Positions 44,639 through 55,500 of a stretch of DNA of 64,000 nt are shown here, piece after piece. The notes below the pieces were generated by a model. It saw only the letters and a list, made by a program, of their open reading frames with translations. It was not told the origin of the DNA and made no database searches. A program made the position numbers and the translations under genes. Each line of letters begins with the position of its first letter. Within the stretch, counting starts at the first letter, position 1. This stretch comes from Dysgonomonas sp. PF1-14 (GTDB lineage Bacteria; Bacteroidota; Bacteroidia; Bacteroidales; Dysgonomonadaceae): the NCBI RefSeq assembly GCF_029892965.1, contig NZ_JARXWN010000007.1, forward strand, positions 165,955 through 229,954, in the 5' to 3' direction.

Positions 44639-46996
44639 ATGAAGAAATTATTGTCCCTCTCACTGCTCTTGTTTCCACTAAGCCTTATGGCCAGTGAAGC
44701 AGACTTAAAAGTTCCCGATCTGGGAAGTGGTTATAATATCCTCCTATGGGGTCTTTTAATTCTGTTGCTTGGAATAGCATTCGGTTTAGTTCAATATTTC
44801 CACATCAAGAAACTACCTGTGCACAGCTCGATGCTGAACGTTTCAAAGACAATCTACGAAACGTGTAAAACCTATCTTTTGCAACAAGGCAGGTTTCTTT
44901 TTTATCTGCTGATCATTATTTCAGTAGTTATGCTTATCTATTTCGGATTCTTATCGAGCCCCGAAATCGTAGCAAAAGGAGAAGTGAGCCGGGTAACGTT
45001 CCTCATCTTCGTTCTATTCTGGACGGTACTTGGGATACTGGGCTCTTACGGTGTAGCATGGTATGGTATTCGCATCAACACACTGGCCAATTCGCGTACA
45101 TCTTTTGCTTCTTTGCGCAAACGCCCTTGGGATGTGGTGAGTATTCCGCTGAAAGCCGGCATGAGTGTAGGTGTAATGCTTATTACGGTAGAGTTGATAA
45201 TGATGCTTGTTATCCTCCTGTTCGTTCCGGGCGATATGGCGGGTGCATGCCTTATCGGGTTTGCCATAGGTGAATCGCTGGGAGCATCGGCATTGCGTAT
45301 AGCAGGTGGTATTTTTACTAAGATAGCCGATATAGGCGCCGACCTGATGAAAATTGTCTTCAATATAAAAGAAGACGATCCGCGCAATCCGGGAGTGATA
45401 GCTGACTGTACGGGCGACAATGCCGGTGACAGTGTAGGCCCTACTGCCGACGGATTCGAAACATACGGGGTTACAGGTGTGGCTCTGATATCATTCATCG
45501 TACTTGCGGTACTCAACGTAGAATATCAGGCTGTATTTATTGTATGGATTTTTGTTATGCGTCTGATGATGCTGTTCACCTCTATTCTCTCTTACTACAT
45601 CAATCAGGGTATTGCTACCGCAAAATACAGAAATTCGTTGAAATTCAACTTTGAGATACCTCTGACTGCCCTTATATGGATAACTTCCGTTATCTCTATT
45701 GTAGCCACGTATATCGCGAGCTATTTCATGCTGAAAGAAATGCCTAGCGGGCTATGGTGGAAACTGGCATCTATTATCAGTTGCGGAACTCTTGCCGCAG
45801 CTGTAATACCGGAACTGACGAAGGCATTTACAAGCTCATCTTCGCGCCATGTGAAAGAAGTGGTGACTGCATCTCGCGAAGGAGGCCCTTCTCTCAATAT
45901 CTTGTCGGGAATGGTAGCCGGTAATTTTAGTGCCTTCTGGAAAGGTCTTACTATTGCTTTACTGATGGCAGTGGCTTATTTCATTTCTATGCAAGAACTG
46001 GGCGATATAATGTTGCATCCGTCTATCTTCGCATTCGGGCTGGTCGCATTCGGGCTATTGGGTATGGGGCCGGTAACTATTGCTGTAGATAGCTATGGGC
46101 CGGTAACAGACAATGCGCAATCGGTGTTTGAGCTTTCACGTATCGAGCATTTACCGAATATATCTGCCGAAATAGAAAAGGAATTCGGATTCGAACCCGA
46201 CTTTGAAAAAGGGAAAGAATATCTGGAAGAAAACGATTCGGCAGGAAATACGTTCAAAGCTACAGCTAAACCCGTATTGATAGGTACTGCCGTTATAGGA
46301 GCTACCACGATGATATTTTCCATCATTCTGGTACTGGAAAAACTTGGCATACTCAACATAGACCTCATAGCTGCCCCTGTGCTGCTGGGGTTCATTTGTG
46401 GCGGATCGGTCATTTATTGGTTCTCCGGTGCATCTATGCAAGCCGTAACTACAGGCGCTTATCGTGCTGTTGAATATATAAAGAAACACATTAATCTGAA
46501 CAAGGAGGAAGCTGATATTGAAGACTCGAAAGCCGTGGTGAAAATATGTACGAAATATGCCCAAGTGGGTATGTGGAATATTTTCCTCGCACTACTTTTC
46601 ATCACATTGGCTTTTGCGTTCATCGACCCTAACTTTTTTGTGGCATACCTGATCTCTATAGCCGTATTCGGGCTGTTTCAGGCTATATATATGGCTAATG
46701 CAGGTGGTGCATGGGACAATGCAAAAAAGATTGTAGAAGTGGAGCTAAAAGAGCGAAATACTGACCTGCATGCTGCAACAGTTGTAGGCGACACTGTGGG
46801 CGATCCGTATAAAGATACATCGTCTGTTTCTCTGAATCCGATTATCAAGTTCTCTACCCTGTTCGGACTACTGGCTGTAGAAATAGCCATAGAGATACCG
46901 GGATATTACAAATGGATAGCAGGACTTATATTTCTCGCTGTAGCTCTGGTATTTGTGTATCGCTCATTCTATCAGATGAGAATCGTTAAAGAATAA
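44639..46996 (+). CDS. hppA: Ion-pumping membrane pyrophosphatase (M-PPase)
   Basis: 785 residues with about 16 membrane helices; hydrolyses PPi and pumps H+ and/or Na+ across the membrane. Substrate motifs are DIGADLMK (231-238), the acidic cluster following it (NAGDSVGPTADGFETYG), and the C-terminal GGAWDNAKK and GDTVGDPYKDTSS. The site that sets potassium dependence reads GNTFK (536-540): Lys540 is where K+-dependent enzymes carry Ala, so this enzyme is predicted K+-independent. An N-terminal extension with a signal-like first helix makes it longer than typical. It could energise the membrane from biosynthetic PPi. Confidence 0.95.
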   Translation: MKKLLSLSLLLFPLSLMASEADLKVPDLGSGYNILLWGLLILLLGIAFGLVQYFHIKKLPVHSSMLNVSKTIYETCKTYLLQQGRFLFYLLIIISVVMLIYFGFLSSPEIVAKGEVSRVTFLIFVLFWTVLGILGSYGVAWYGIRINTLANSRTSFASLRKRPWDVVSIPLKAGMSVGVMLITVELIMMLVILLFVPGDMAGACLIGFAIGESLGASALRIAGGIFTKIADIGADLMKIVFNIKEDDPRNPGVIADCTGDNAGDSVGPTADGFETYGVTGVALISFIVLAVLNVEYQAVFIVWIFVMRLMMLFTSILSYYINQGIATAKYRNSLKFNFEIPLTALIWITSVISIVATYIASYFMLKEMPSGLWWKLASIISCGTLAAAVIPELTKAFTSSSSRHVKEVVTASREGGPSLNILSGMVAGNFSAFWKGLTIALLMAVAYFISMQELGDIMLHPSIFAFGLVAFGLLGMGPVTIAVDSYGPVTDNAQSVFELSRIEHLPNISAEIEKEFGFEPDFEKGKEYLEENDSAGNTFKATAKPVLIGTAVIGATTMIFSIILVLEKLGILNIDLIAAPVLLGFICGGSVIYWFSGASMQAVTTGAYRAVEYIKKHINLNKEEADIEDSKAVVKICTKYAQVGMWNIFLALLFITLAFAFIDPNFFVAYLISIAVFGLFQAIYMANAGGAWDNAKKIVEVELKERNTDLHAATVVGDTVGDPYKDTSSVSLNPIIKFSTLFGLLAVEIAIEIPGYYKWIAGLIFLAVALVFVYRSFYQMRIVKE

Positions 46997-47020
46997 ACAT
47001 AACTAAAAACGATAAATAAA

Positions 47021-47052
47021 GGGAGAGGATCTGGAATTCTCTCCCTATGTTT
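47021..47052 (+). terminator. Terminator after the pyrophosphatase gene
   Basis: GGGAGAG (47021-47027) with CTCTCCC (47039-47045) followed by TATGTTTTTA. Confidence 0.78.
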
Positions 47053-47126
47053 TTAATAATTAGATGATTGTGCTTCCCTTGTAGATTCTCGTGATACAAA
47101 TGTTTTCAGCCAAACAAAATATTATG

Positions 47127-47134
47127 TACCTTTG
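47127..47134 (+). promoter_or_regulatory. -7 box of the methyltransferase gene with a long leader
   Basis: TACCTTTG with a TTTT element 20 bp upstream. The start codon is 195 bp further on. The leader contains the hairpin ACAATCTGT (47175-47183)/ACAGATTGT (47193-47201), and no gene. This accounts for the 332-bp gap 46997-47328. Confidence 0.6.
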
Positions 47135-47328
47135 CATGATGACAAAAACATTTAAGTCGGATTTGGTTTAGTAAACAATCTGTGTTTCTTATACAGATTG
47201 TCCTTTCGTTCTCTCTCGAATAGTTCTTTTCGGGAGTGATTCTTGTATTATTATAATTCTATTAAAAATCTGCGTACATTGTAGAAAGCATTGTTGTGCT
47301 TTCCTTGTATGCACAATACATTAAAATA

Positions 47329-48180
47329 ATGAGTAACGAAAATAAAACTATTGAACCAAGTTCCAATGACTTCACACTCGACCAAGCAAATGAATTTGCT
47401 TCGTCCTCGCTTAATCGGACAATTCATGAATTCGACCTAAGTTTAATCTGTGAATTTTTCTCCAATATGGAACGACAAGGGCCCGGAAGCCCGGAGGTAA
47501 CCATTAAAGCGCTGAGTTTTATAGATAATCTCACCGACCAGTCTCTTATTGCCGATCTCGGCTGTGGTACAGGCGGACAGACAATGACATTGGCACAGCA
47601 CGTACCCGGACAGATTACCGGACTGGACTTGTTCCCCGATTTTATTGACATCTTCAATCGGAATGCCGAACAGTCTGGCTTGCACGACAGGGTAAAAGGC
47701 ATTGTTGGCTCAATGGACGATCTGCCTTTTCAGGAGGGAGAACTAGACCTCATCTGGAGTGAAGGAGCCATTTACAATATCGGTTTCGAAAGGGGGCTGA
47801 ACGAGTGGCGTAGATATCTGAAAGCAGGAGGATATATTGCTGTGTCGGAGAGTTCGTGGTTTACGGATGAACGTCCGGCAGAAATTCATAACTTCTGGGT
47901 AGACGCATATCCTGAAATAGATACTATTCCTAATCAGATAGCCAAGATTCACAAGGCCGGTTATCTTCCTGTAGCAACCTTTATACTGCCTGAAAACTGT
48001 TGGACAGAGCATTACTTTGCCAAGAAAGTAAAGGCACAGGAAATTTTCCTTGCTAAATATGCAGGAAATAAAGTTGCCGAAGAATTCAACGCTATGCAAT
48101 CTTATGAAGGAGAACTATACAGCAAGTATAAAGAATTCTACGGTTATACGTTTTTCATTGCTAAAAAGGTAGGACAATGA
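47329..48180 (+). CDS. Class I SAM-dependent methyltransferase
   Basis: 283 residues from the ATG at 47329 ([10 protein letters not shown]). Motif [13 protein letters not shown] (about 73-84) binds [14 protein letters not shown] and [20 protein letters not shown] supply the further SAM and active-site motifs, and a tail of about 110 residues follows. The substrate is unknown; small-molecule methyltransferases of this form are common in gut Bacteroidales. An in-frame ATG at 47296 is possible but less likely. It converges on the TPR gene across a shared hairpin. Confidence 0.88.
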   Translation: MSNENKTIEPSSNDFTLDQANEFASSSLNRTIHEFDLSLICEFFSNMERQGPGSPEVTIKALSFIDNLTDQSLIADLGCGTGGQTMTLAQHVPGQITGLDLFPDFIDIFNRNAEQSGLHDRVKGIVGSMDDLPFQEGELDLIWSEGAIYNIGFERGLNEWRRYLKAGGYIAVSESSWFTDERPAEIHNFWVDAYPEIDTIPNQIAKIHKAGYLPVATFILPENCWTEHYFAKKVKAQEIFLAKYAGNKVAEEFNAMQSYEGELYSKYKEFYGYTFFIAKKVGQ

Positions 48181-48249
48181 ATCAGTTAAATCCTTTTCAA
48201 AACTCGTAGATGAGGTGAAGAAGAAAAGGGCATTTGATCTTTATTTACA

Positions 48250-48281
48250 ACAATGCAGGTATTTTAGAATGCCTGCATTGT
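48250..48281. terminator. Bidirectional hairpin between convergent genes
   Basis: ACAATGCAGG (48250-48259) pairs exactly with CCTGCATTGT (48272-48281) and is followed by TTATT; it sits between the methyltransferase and TPR genes. Confidence 0.8.
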
Positions 48282-48335
48282 TTATTAATAAAGCGAATTT
48301 GTGGTTGAAATAATACTTTCAATTACCGATCCGAT

Positions 48336-50741
48336 TTACATACAATTAGTTACATAATAGTCGAAGTATTTACACCATGTGACAGTCTGGTCATAGAACT
48401 TCGTGTTTTTATATTTAGCCAGTTCTTTAAAATACTGCCTCTTCGTGATGAGAATGCCGTCATCGCCTTTATTATTATTGTATTTGTAATAATAGCCAAC
48501 ATCATTCCTATCATAATATTCTTCCTGCTCACATTTGGATAGAGCAAAGGCAATGCGTGCTTTTAGCTCTCTGTTTTGAGCTTGTTCATAAGCTTTTTGC
48601 AGATAGCCTGAAGATTCTCCGACATTATTATTGTAATATGTGCGATACGACTTAAAATATATATTCTGAGTGCCGTATATATCTTCCTTTTCTTGTAAAT
48701 TATATTTCCAGCAGTTGCTATTATTTCGGTCGAATCGCAATACATGCCGGAAATATCCTGTACGGGTAGTATTGTAATAGAAGTTACCAAGCAGGTAGTT
48801 TGCCTTAGCGGCCAATTCTCCGCTTTGCTGCCCCGCATTTCTCAGTTTTATAAGCGTTTCGGTTATTTCTTTTATACTCATCATATCATTTATGTACGGA
48901 AAGTCCTTCAGGTAATCCGAGACCATCACTTCATCTTCTTCGCACTCGAAACATTCTATCTTGTTATATCCGAATATATTGCTTGATATAGTCCGATTAT
49001 CGGCAAGTGTGGTTTTATTGAATGCATCCAGTGCTTTTTCCAGATAGGCATTCGCAAGGTATGCAATACCTCTGACATGGTTTATATATGATATGATATT
49101 CAGATTTTTATCATCGGGCGGAGTAATATTTTCTATAATAAGCTTTTCCAGATCATTCTTTCCTGATTTGCGATAAAAAGACTCTATTGCATCTAATAGC
49201 CCCAGATCAGGATTTTCTTCCATCTCTTTTATATTGTGATGTAATAGGAACGACTTAGCATAATCGCCTTGTAAATAATATCGGTTAGCCAATATATCGG
49301 TTACAAAGTTGTATGTACTGTAATTTATATACCTCTCATTCTCTCCCAGCGTTTCTTGGGCAGAGGGATTCAGCACATCTTTGTATCTGGAATATATATA
49401 TATTTCATCTTCCATGCCGATAGCAGGACGTTCGCATATATCTATATACATATTCAGATTTCGAGTCTGTACCTTATATTTGTCATCTACCGTTTTTACC
49501 TTATCCAGATAATTTTTTGCCGAGGTAAAATCCTTATTTAAAAAATGAAGATAAGCAGTTGTGAGATACCAGAAATTCTTATCCTTTACCGATTCGGATG
49601 CGACCATCTTATTTGACAGAGCCATTGTATTTCTTAAAAATGTGATCATTTTGTTATCGGAAGGCAAAGGGTAGCGCTTGTCCTGCATATTGCTATGATC
49701 TACTCTGTAATAATAGGAAGGAATCATTTCCCGTTCTATCAGATTTACGGCTCTTGCCATCAATACTTTTGCCTGAATAGCATCGGGGCTTGTTTTCACG
49801 ATCTTTTCTATTTCATTCAATGGATTGCTGAATGCAAAATATCCGAGCAGCAGATAGGCATCATTCTTTTCGTTTTCTGTCTTAGCCTGATCCAGAAATT
49901 CTTTTACAGAAAGTCCTTCAGTAAATTTCAGTGAGGTTACTGCCATTTGTTTCAGATTCTTCGAATTAGAAAATACCCTGAAAAAGTTATAATTGGCATC
50001 CATTATGTTGCCTAATCCCCTTTCTGCTCCTGCTTTTTGCGATAGGGCATGGTAATACATAGCAGGCTTATGATTGAGAGGCTCTACATAGGTATTGAAG
50101 AAATTAACAGCATCTTCGTATCTCCCGCTATAGTGGGCAAAACGAACAAGCTGATACCCGTAGCGCAATTTCAGTTCTTTATCCGGTAATGATTTCCATT
50201 TTTTTTGCAGATACAGGGTTACTTCATTATAGTTAAGCATATCGGCGCTATTCGTGTTTTCGGGATAGTAGTACCAGCTAGAGCCGGACGATTTGATAGA
50301 CATATATGGTTCAAGGTATTTTGCATAAGACAGATATTCTAATGCTGCCTTGTGTTTTTTTGCAAAAGCCGGTGTAAGGAAGGCTAGTTTGGCATCATCT
50401 GTTTTTCTGCCTGCTATGATCTTATCTAAAGCCTCTTTTGATACATTGAATACCAGATAGCGGGTTTCGCTATAGCCCGTCCCCCAATATTTAGCCCATT
50501 CTTCTATATTTTCATTGCTGATACTTCCCGGAGCATCAGGCTCATAATAGGCATAAGCCAGTGTAAGCAGGAAAGGATAATATTGCGGATCATCTATTAT
50601 TTCCTGCATAAACAGGTTGTAATAACCTCCGTCGTAGTAATCATCGCCTCCTCCGCAGGCAAATGTTCTGTTAACAAGCAATACGATAAATATGAATGAC
50701 AAAAGTATCTTTTTCATAGTTGCAGACTTATTTGAGTTCAT
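48336..50741 (-). CDS. Exported TPR-like protein of unknown function
   Basis: About 801 residues; the true start may be the ATG at 50717 (MKKILLSFIFIVLLVNRTFA), which places a clean signal peptide first and removes a 14-bp overlap with the upstream gene. Directly after the signal comes a glycine/tyrosine-rich start of the mature chain, CGGGDDYYDGGYYNLF. The remainder is helical with TPR-like pairs (ALDAFNKTTLADNRTISSNI, LAAKANYLLGNFYYNTTRTG) and a Tyr-rich C-terminus. No enzyme motif is seen. It follows a lipoprotein gene with which it overlaps or nearly so; the two probably work together at the cell surface. Confidence 0.78.
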   Translation of the reverse strand: MNSNKSATMKKILLSFIFIVLLVNRTFACGGGDDYYDGGYYNLFMQEIIDDPQYYPFLLTLAYAYYEPDAPGSISNENIEEWAKYWGTGYSETRYLVFNVSKEALDKIIAGRKTDDAKLAFLTPAFAKKHKAALEYLSYAKYLEPYMSIKSSGSSWYYYPENTNSADMLNYNEVTLYLQKKWKSLPDKELKLRYGYQLVRFAHYSGRYEDAVNFFNTYVEPLNHKPAMYYHALSQKAGAERGLGNIMDANYNFFRVFSNSKNLKQMAVTSLKFTEGLSVKEFLDQAKTENEKNDAYLLLGYFAFSNPLNEIEKIVKTSPDAIQAKVLMARAVNLIEREMIPSYYYRVDHSNMQDKRYPLPSDNKMITFLRNTMALSNKMVASESVKDKNFWYLTTAYLHFLNKDFTSAKNYLDKVKTVDDKYKVQTRNLNMYIDICERPAIGMEDEIYIYSRYKDVLNPSAQETLGENERYINYSTYNFVTDILANRYYLQGDYAKSFLLHHNIKEMEENPDLGLLDAIESFYRKSGKNDLEKLIIENITPPDDKNLNIISYINHVRGIAYLANAYLEKALDAFNKTTLADNRTISSNIFGYNKIECFECEEDEVMVSDYLKDFPYINDMMSIKEITETLIKLRNAGQQSGELAAKANYLLGNFYYNTTRTGYFRHVLRFDRNNSNCWKYNLQEKEDIYGTQNIYFKSYRTYYNNNVGESSGYLQKAYEQAQNRELKARIAFALSKCEQEEYYDRNDVGYYYKYNNNKGDDGILITKRQYFKELAKYKNTKFYDQTVTWCKYFDYYVTNCM

Positions 50742-51717
50742 CTATAGTAAACCTTTCCAACAGTGGCTTATCCAAGTGATAGTATATGATATTGTAATCT
50801 TTATTTATTTTTTCGTCAAGGTATTGTTTGGCTTCATTCAACAATTCAGACGAGATACCTTCTGTCTTTACGATAAAACCTTTATTCATATATACTCCCT
50901 GAAAGAAGAAATCGTCTTTCGCTTCAAACTCATTATTGTTTACCTGCCGGAAAAATGTAGTGTCCATATCATTTTGGGTAACATTATTCAACAATTTTAT
51001 TTTCCCCAAATGATTTGTTACTATAGCCCAAGAGTATAAAGGTAGGGCTACATCGAAATCGACAGGGTACGAATTTATATTCTTTGTATAGTCCTTCAAC
51101 AGGGATATATCCAGTATTGAGTTTTTATCGGAATCGTCGGTAGGGTCGGAGGTAGCATAACACATCAACACTACTTTCTCTACAGGCGGTACTCCAGTAG
51201 TCTCCCTGTATTTCACCTGATGCAGACGAAGCGTACACGATATTGTTTTACCTGTTTTTTCTTTTAACAAAGACAGGAATGTAAAATAAGCAACTCTTGT
51301 GCTTTCAGTCCAGTCACAGTCTATCTGTATTTCATGGATATCAGATATGTTATTCGTTTCACATATTCGGTTTATCAATTCCGATACATTCCTTGCTGTT
51401 GATTTTATCGAATATTCGCTTATATCCAGAAAGGTTCGGTTAGTAATAAATACTACGGGTACATACTCAGTATCAAGCTCATTTGAATCGAATGCCCGTA
51501 TTTTAGCTTTTGGCTCTATCCAATCGTTATTGATGTCTACATCAAAGAAACGCAGATATAATCTCTTACTATTAAGCTTTTTAAAATATTCTTTCTCTGT
51601 ATCGCCTAATGATATGTTTGTTTTCCAATAATAAAAATCGACAGGATGTTTTTCAGGCTTGTGGCAGCCTGTTATAAACAATGATCCTCCAAAAATCAGC
51701 AACAGTAAGTATTTCAT
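50728..51717 (-). CDS. Lipoprotein with TIM-barrel-like (DUF3142-like) sequence, partner of the TPR protein
   Basis: 329 residues. The signal peptide ends SLFITGC (Cys18). The mature part begins VDFYYWKTNISLGD, and continues with KRLYLRFFDVDINNDWIEPK and EIQIDCDWTESTRVAYFTFL, a pattern that recalls the TIM-barrel glycosidase-like DUF3142 family. IQIDCDW carries acidic residues where such barrels place their active site, but activity is not established. It lies immediately upstream of the TPR gene on the same strand. The family suggestion is tentative. Confidence 0.7.
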   Translation of the reverse strand: MKYLLLLIFGGSLFITGCHKPEKHPVDFYYWKTNISLGDTEKEYFKKLNSKRLYLRFFDVDINNDWIEPKAKIRAFDSNELDTEYVPVVFITNRTFLDISEYSIKSTARNVSELINRICETNNISDIHEIQIDCDWTESTRVAYFTFLSLLKEKTGKTISCTLRLHQVKYRETTGVPPVEKVVLMCYATSDPTDDSDKNSILDISLLKDYTKNINSYPVDFDVALPLYSWAIVTNHLGKIKLLNNVTQNDMDTTFFRQVNNNEFEAKDDFFFQGVYMNKGFIVKTEGISSELLNEAKQYLDEKINKDYNIIYYHLDKPLLERFTIDELK

Positions 51718-51732
51718 GCAAAGTATATATTC

Positions 51733-51926
51733 AGTAACTGTTTAAATTTGAGCGAAAATATTTCATATAACTGTTTCCTATTATTCTTTGGCTCTTATTT
51801 TTCTTCTTTCTTCTCTATTTTCTACTTTTCACTCTTGGTTTAGCCCGCTAAACCTGCGAATAAAAAGAAAAAAATATATTTGAAATAACACAAAATAAGA
51901 TTGCCAATCAAATTTAAACAGTTACT
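51733..51926. mobile_element. MITE-like element with 19-bp terminal inverted repeats
   Basis: AGTAACTGTTTAAATTTGA (51733-51751) and its exact complement (51908-51926) enclose 156 bp with no open frame of note. No target duplication is obvious. Each arm contains a TAAATTTG box directed inward. It lies in the 820-bp gap 51718-52537 next to repeat R2. Confidence 0.6.
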
Positions 51927-52008
51927 CAAAGTTATAAAGATATAACAGTTTTGCAGCAACAGAAAATTAACGATTCAAAAATAGAAGGAAATATGAAGAA
52001 TGAAAAGA

Positions 52009-52392
52009 TTTATCTATAAGATATCAATGAGCTAATCTGGTAATGTGCTGATATGCCAATGAAAGCGGTCTTTGAATATATTGATTTTTTGTAATCTTTG
52101 TAAGGTTTTAGTTAAAATTATCTCACGCGAAGACGCTAAGGCGCAAAGAAAAATACTCGTAACTTGTAACTGCCCATAGGACGAAGAATTGAATTGAAAA
52201 TCGACGGAGTCAAAATCGCTGAAGTGGATACGAGGCAAACTCGTAACTTTTGTAATCTTTGTCAGGTTTTAGTTAAAAACTAGTGTACTAGATTATAGAG
52301 TTACAGTATACTAGAAAAATAGAAATAAAAACTAGCAAGCTAGTAGCCTAAAGACTACTAAACTCGTAATTTTTGTCAGGTTTTAGTTAAAA
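52009..52392 (+). repeat. Modular repeat R2 (three 18-bp blocks, long module A)
   Basis: Left end TTTATCTATA (52009-52018); blocks at 52100-52117, 52261-52278 and 52375-52392. Module A is the long form (161 bp between block starts) with the TCACGCGAAGACGCTAAGGC stretch and a GACGGAGTCAAAATCGCTGA segment missing from R1. Module B spans 114 bp and is CTAG-rich. Together with the MITE-like element it fills the gap before dnaE. Confidence 0.93.
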
Positions 52393-52537
52393 TGTGCAGG
52401 CAATATTCTTTAATATACTGGTTGTTAGAATGAAAAGTTTAAAAGCTACTGTTTGTTGAAAACTGCCATTTGTTTTATTTTCTTGTCGGAGCTATTTATC
52501 GTAACTTTACGTATTCAGAAAAAGAGGAAAATGCGAT

Positions 52538-55500
52538 ATGAATAATTTTGTACATCTACACGTTCACTCTCAATATTCGTTACTCGATGGTCAGGCCAGT
52601 ATCCCTAATCTGGTAGATAAGGCCATAGCCGATGGAATGAAAGCTATCGCGCTTACGGATCATGGGGCAATGTTCGGTATTAAAGAGTTTTTCAATTATG
52701 TAAAAAAGAAGAACTCAAAATATGATGGCACTATAAAGGAGTTGAAGGCGGAGATAAAAAAACTGGAAAAAGAAGAATCATCTGCTGAAAACTCAGAAAA
52801 GATAGGCGAACTTAAAAACAAAATACACGAAGAAGAAGCAAAGCGATTCAAGCCGATTATAGGGTGCGAATGTTATGTGGCTCGTAGGGGAAGACATTAT
52901 AAAGAAGGGAAACCCGATATGAGTGGCTGGCATCTCGTGGTACTGGCGAAGAATCTGAAAGGATATAAGAACCTGATCAAAATGGTATCGCATGGTTGGA
53001 CTGAAGGTTTCTATATGCGTCCCCGTATCGATAAGGAATTGTTGGAGAAATATCATGAAGGGCTTATTGTCTCCACCGCCTGTCTGGGGGGCGAGGTACC
53101 CAAAAAGATTCAATCGGGTGATATGGAAGAGGCTGAGAAATCGGTACAATGGTTTAAAGACTTGTTCGGCGATGATTTTTACCTTGAACTGCAACGCCAT
53201 AAGACAAACCGCCCCGATGCCAATAGCGAAGCTTATCCTTTACAACAGAATGTGAATGCCGAACTGCTGCGTATCGGTGAAAAAATGGGCGTGAAAGTAA
53301 TCGCAACCAACGATGTGCACTTTGTAGATGAAACCGATGCAGATGCTCACGACCGCCTCATCTGTCTGAGTACCGGTAAAGATTTTGACGATCCGAAGCG
53401 TATGCGTTATACGAAGCAGGAATGGTTGAAAACTAAAGCTGAGATGAGCCAGATATTTGCCGATGTGCCACAAGTATTGGAAAACACAAAGGAAATAGCT
53501 GACAAGGTAGAATTTTATTCGATAGACTCCGATGCTTTGATGCCGTTCTTTACCATAGATGCATCTTTCGGTACAGAAGAGGGATACAAGATAATGTATT
53601 CGGAAGAAGATTTGATAAAAGAATTCGGAGAACAGGAATATAAGCGTCTGGGCGGATACGACAAAGTGATCAGAATAAAACTGGAAGCGGATTATCTGCG
53701 CCATCTGACCATGATCGGAGCCGACAAGCGTTACGGGAAAGACAGAAATGCTGAGGTTGTAGAGCGTCTCGATTTTGAGCTAGATGTAATGAAAACGATG
53801 GGCTTTCCCGGATACTTCCTTATCGTTCAGGACTTTATCGCAGCAGCCCGCGATATGGGTGTTGCCGTAGGTCCGGGACGTGGTTCGGCTGCGGGCTCGG
53901 CTGTTGCTTACTGTCTGGGAATCACAGATATAGACCCTATCAAATATGACTTACTGTTTGAGCGTTTCCTTAACCCCGACCGTATATCGATGCCCGATAT
54001 TGATATCGACTTCGATGACGACGGACGCGGTAAGGTACTCAAATGGGTGACTGATAAGTATGGACAGGAGCGCGTGGCGCACATTATTACATACGGTACA
54101 ATGGCTACCAAGTCGGCGATAAAAGACGTAGCGCGCGTGCAAAAACTTCCACTGGCAGAATCGAACCGTCTGGCAAAGTTTGTTCCCGACCGTATTCCCG
54201 ATAAAAAGAAGGTGACATTGAGGGATGCAATAGAATATGTGCCCGAACTAAAAGAGGCAGCGAGCAGTAGTGACCCTGTGATGCGTGATACGCTCAAATA
54301 TGCGCAGATGCTCGAAGGTAATGTACGAAATACAGGTGTACATGCCTGTGGAATCATTATCGGGCAGCAGGCTATTTCGGACATTGTACCTGTGAGTACG
54401 GCAGAAGATAAGGAGACAGGTGAGAACATTCTTGTTACCCAATATGAGGGTACGGTGATTGAAGAAACCGGACTTATAAAAATGGACTTCTTGGGGCTAA
54501 AAACCCTTTCTATAATAAAGGAAGCCATTGATAATATAAAACATACGACAGGTGAAAAAGTCGATATAGATAACATATCCCTTGAAGATCCGAAGACATA
54601 TGAATTGTACAGTCAGGGTAAGACTACAGGTACGTTCCAGTTTGAGTCTGCCGGTATGCAGAAGTACCTGAAAGCGCTGCAACCATCCAAATTTGAAGAC
54701 CTGATAGCCATGAATGCCCTGTATCGTCCGGGACCAATGGATTATATACCCTCCTTTATCGCCCGTAAACATGGAGAGGAAGAGATAACTTATGATATCC
54801 CTGTCATGGAACGTTATCTGAACGATACGTATGGTATTACAGTATATCAGGAACAGGTCATGTTGCTTTCCCGTTTGCTTGCCGACTTTACTCGTGGTCA
54901 GTCGGATGAGTTGCGTAAGGCGATGGGTAAGAAGCTGATAGATAAGATGAATGCCTTGAAGGAGAAATTCCTTGCCGGAGGTATGAAAAACGGACACGAT
55001 AAAAAGACACTGGAAAAGATATGGGCCGACTGGGAGAAGTTTGCATCATACGCTTTCAACAAGTCCCATGCTACCTGTTATTCGTGGGTCGCTTATCAGA
55101 CCGCATGGCTGAAAGCCAACTATCCATCGGAATATATGGCTGCTGTACTTTCTCGTAACTTATCCAATATAACGGAAATTACCAAGTTTATGGATGAGTG
55201 CAAAGCCATGAGCATGAATGTACTTGGCCCTGATGTGAACGAATCATTTCTGAAATTCTCTGTGAATAAAGTCGGAGATATTCGTTTCGGGCTGGCCGCA
55301 GTGAAAGGAGTCGGAGAAGGTGCCGTAATGAATATAATTGAAGAACGGGAGAAAAACGGCCCTTTCAAAGATGTATTCGATTTTGTAGAACGTGTAAACC
55401 TTAGTTCATGCAACAAGAAGAATATAGAATCTTTGGCATTAGCCGGAGCATTTGATGCCTTTCCGGAAGTCAGCAGAGAGCAGTTCTTTGGTATCAGTAC

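Noticed and set aside
47137..47172. Short leader peptide frame ahead of the methyltransferase gene
   Set aside because: Its ATG coincides with the expected transcription start directly after the -7 box, so it would not have a usable initiation region.
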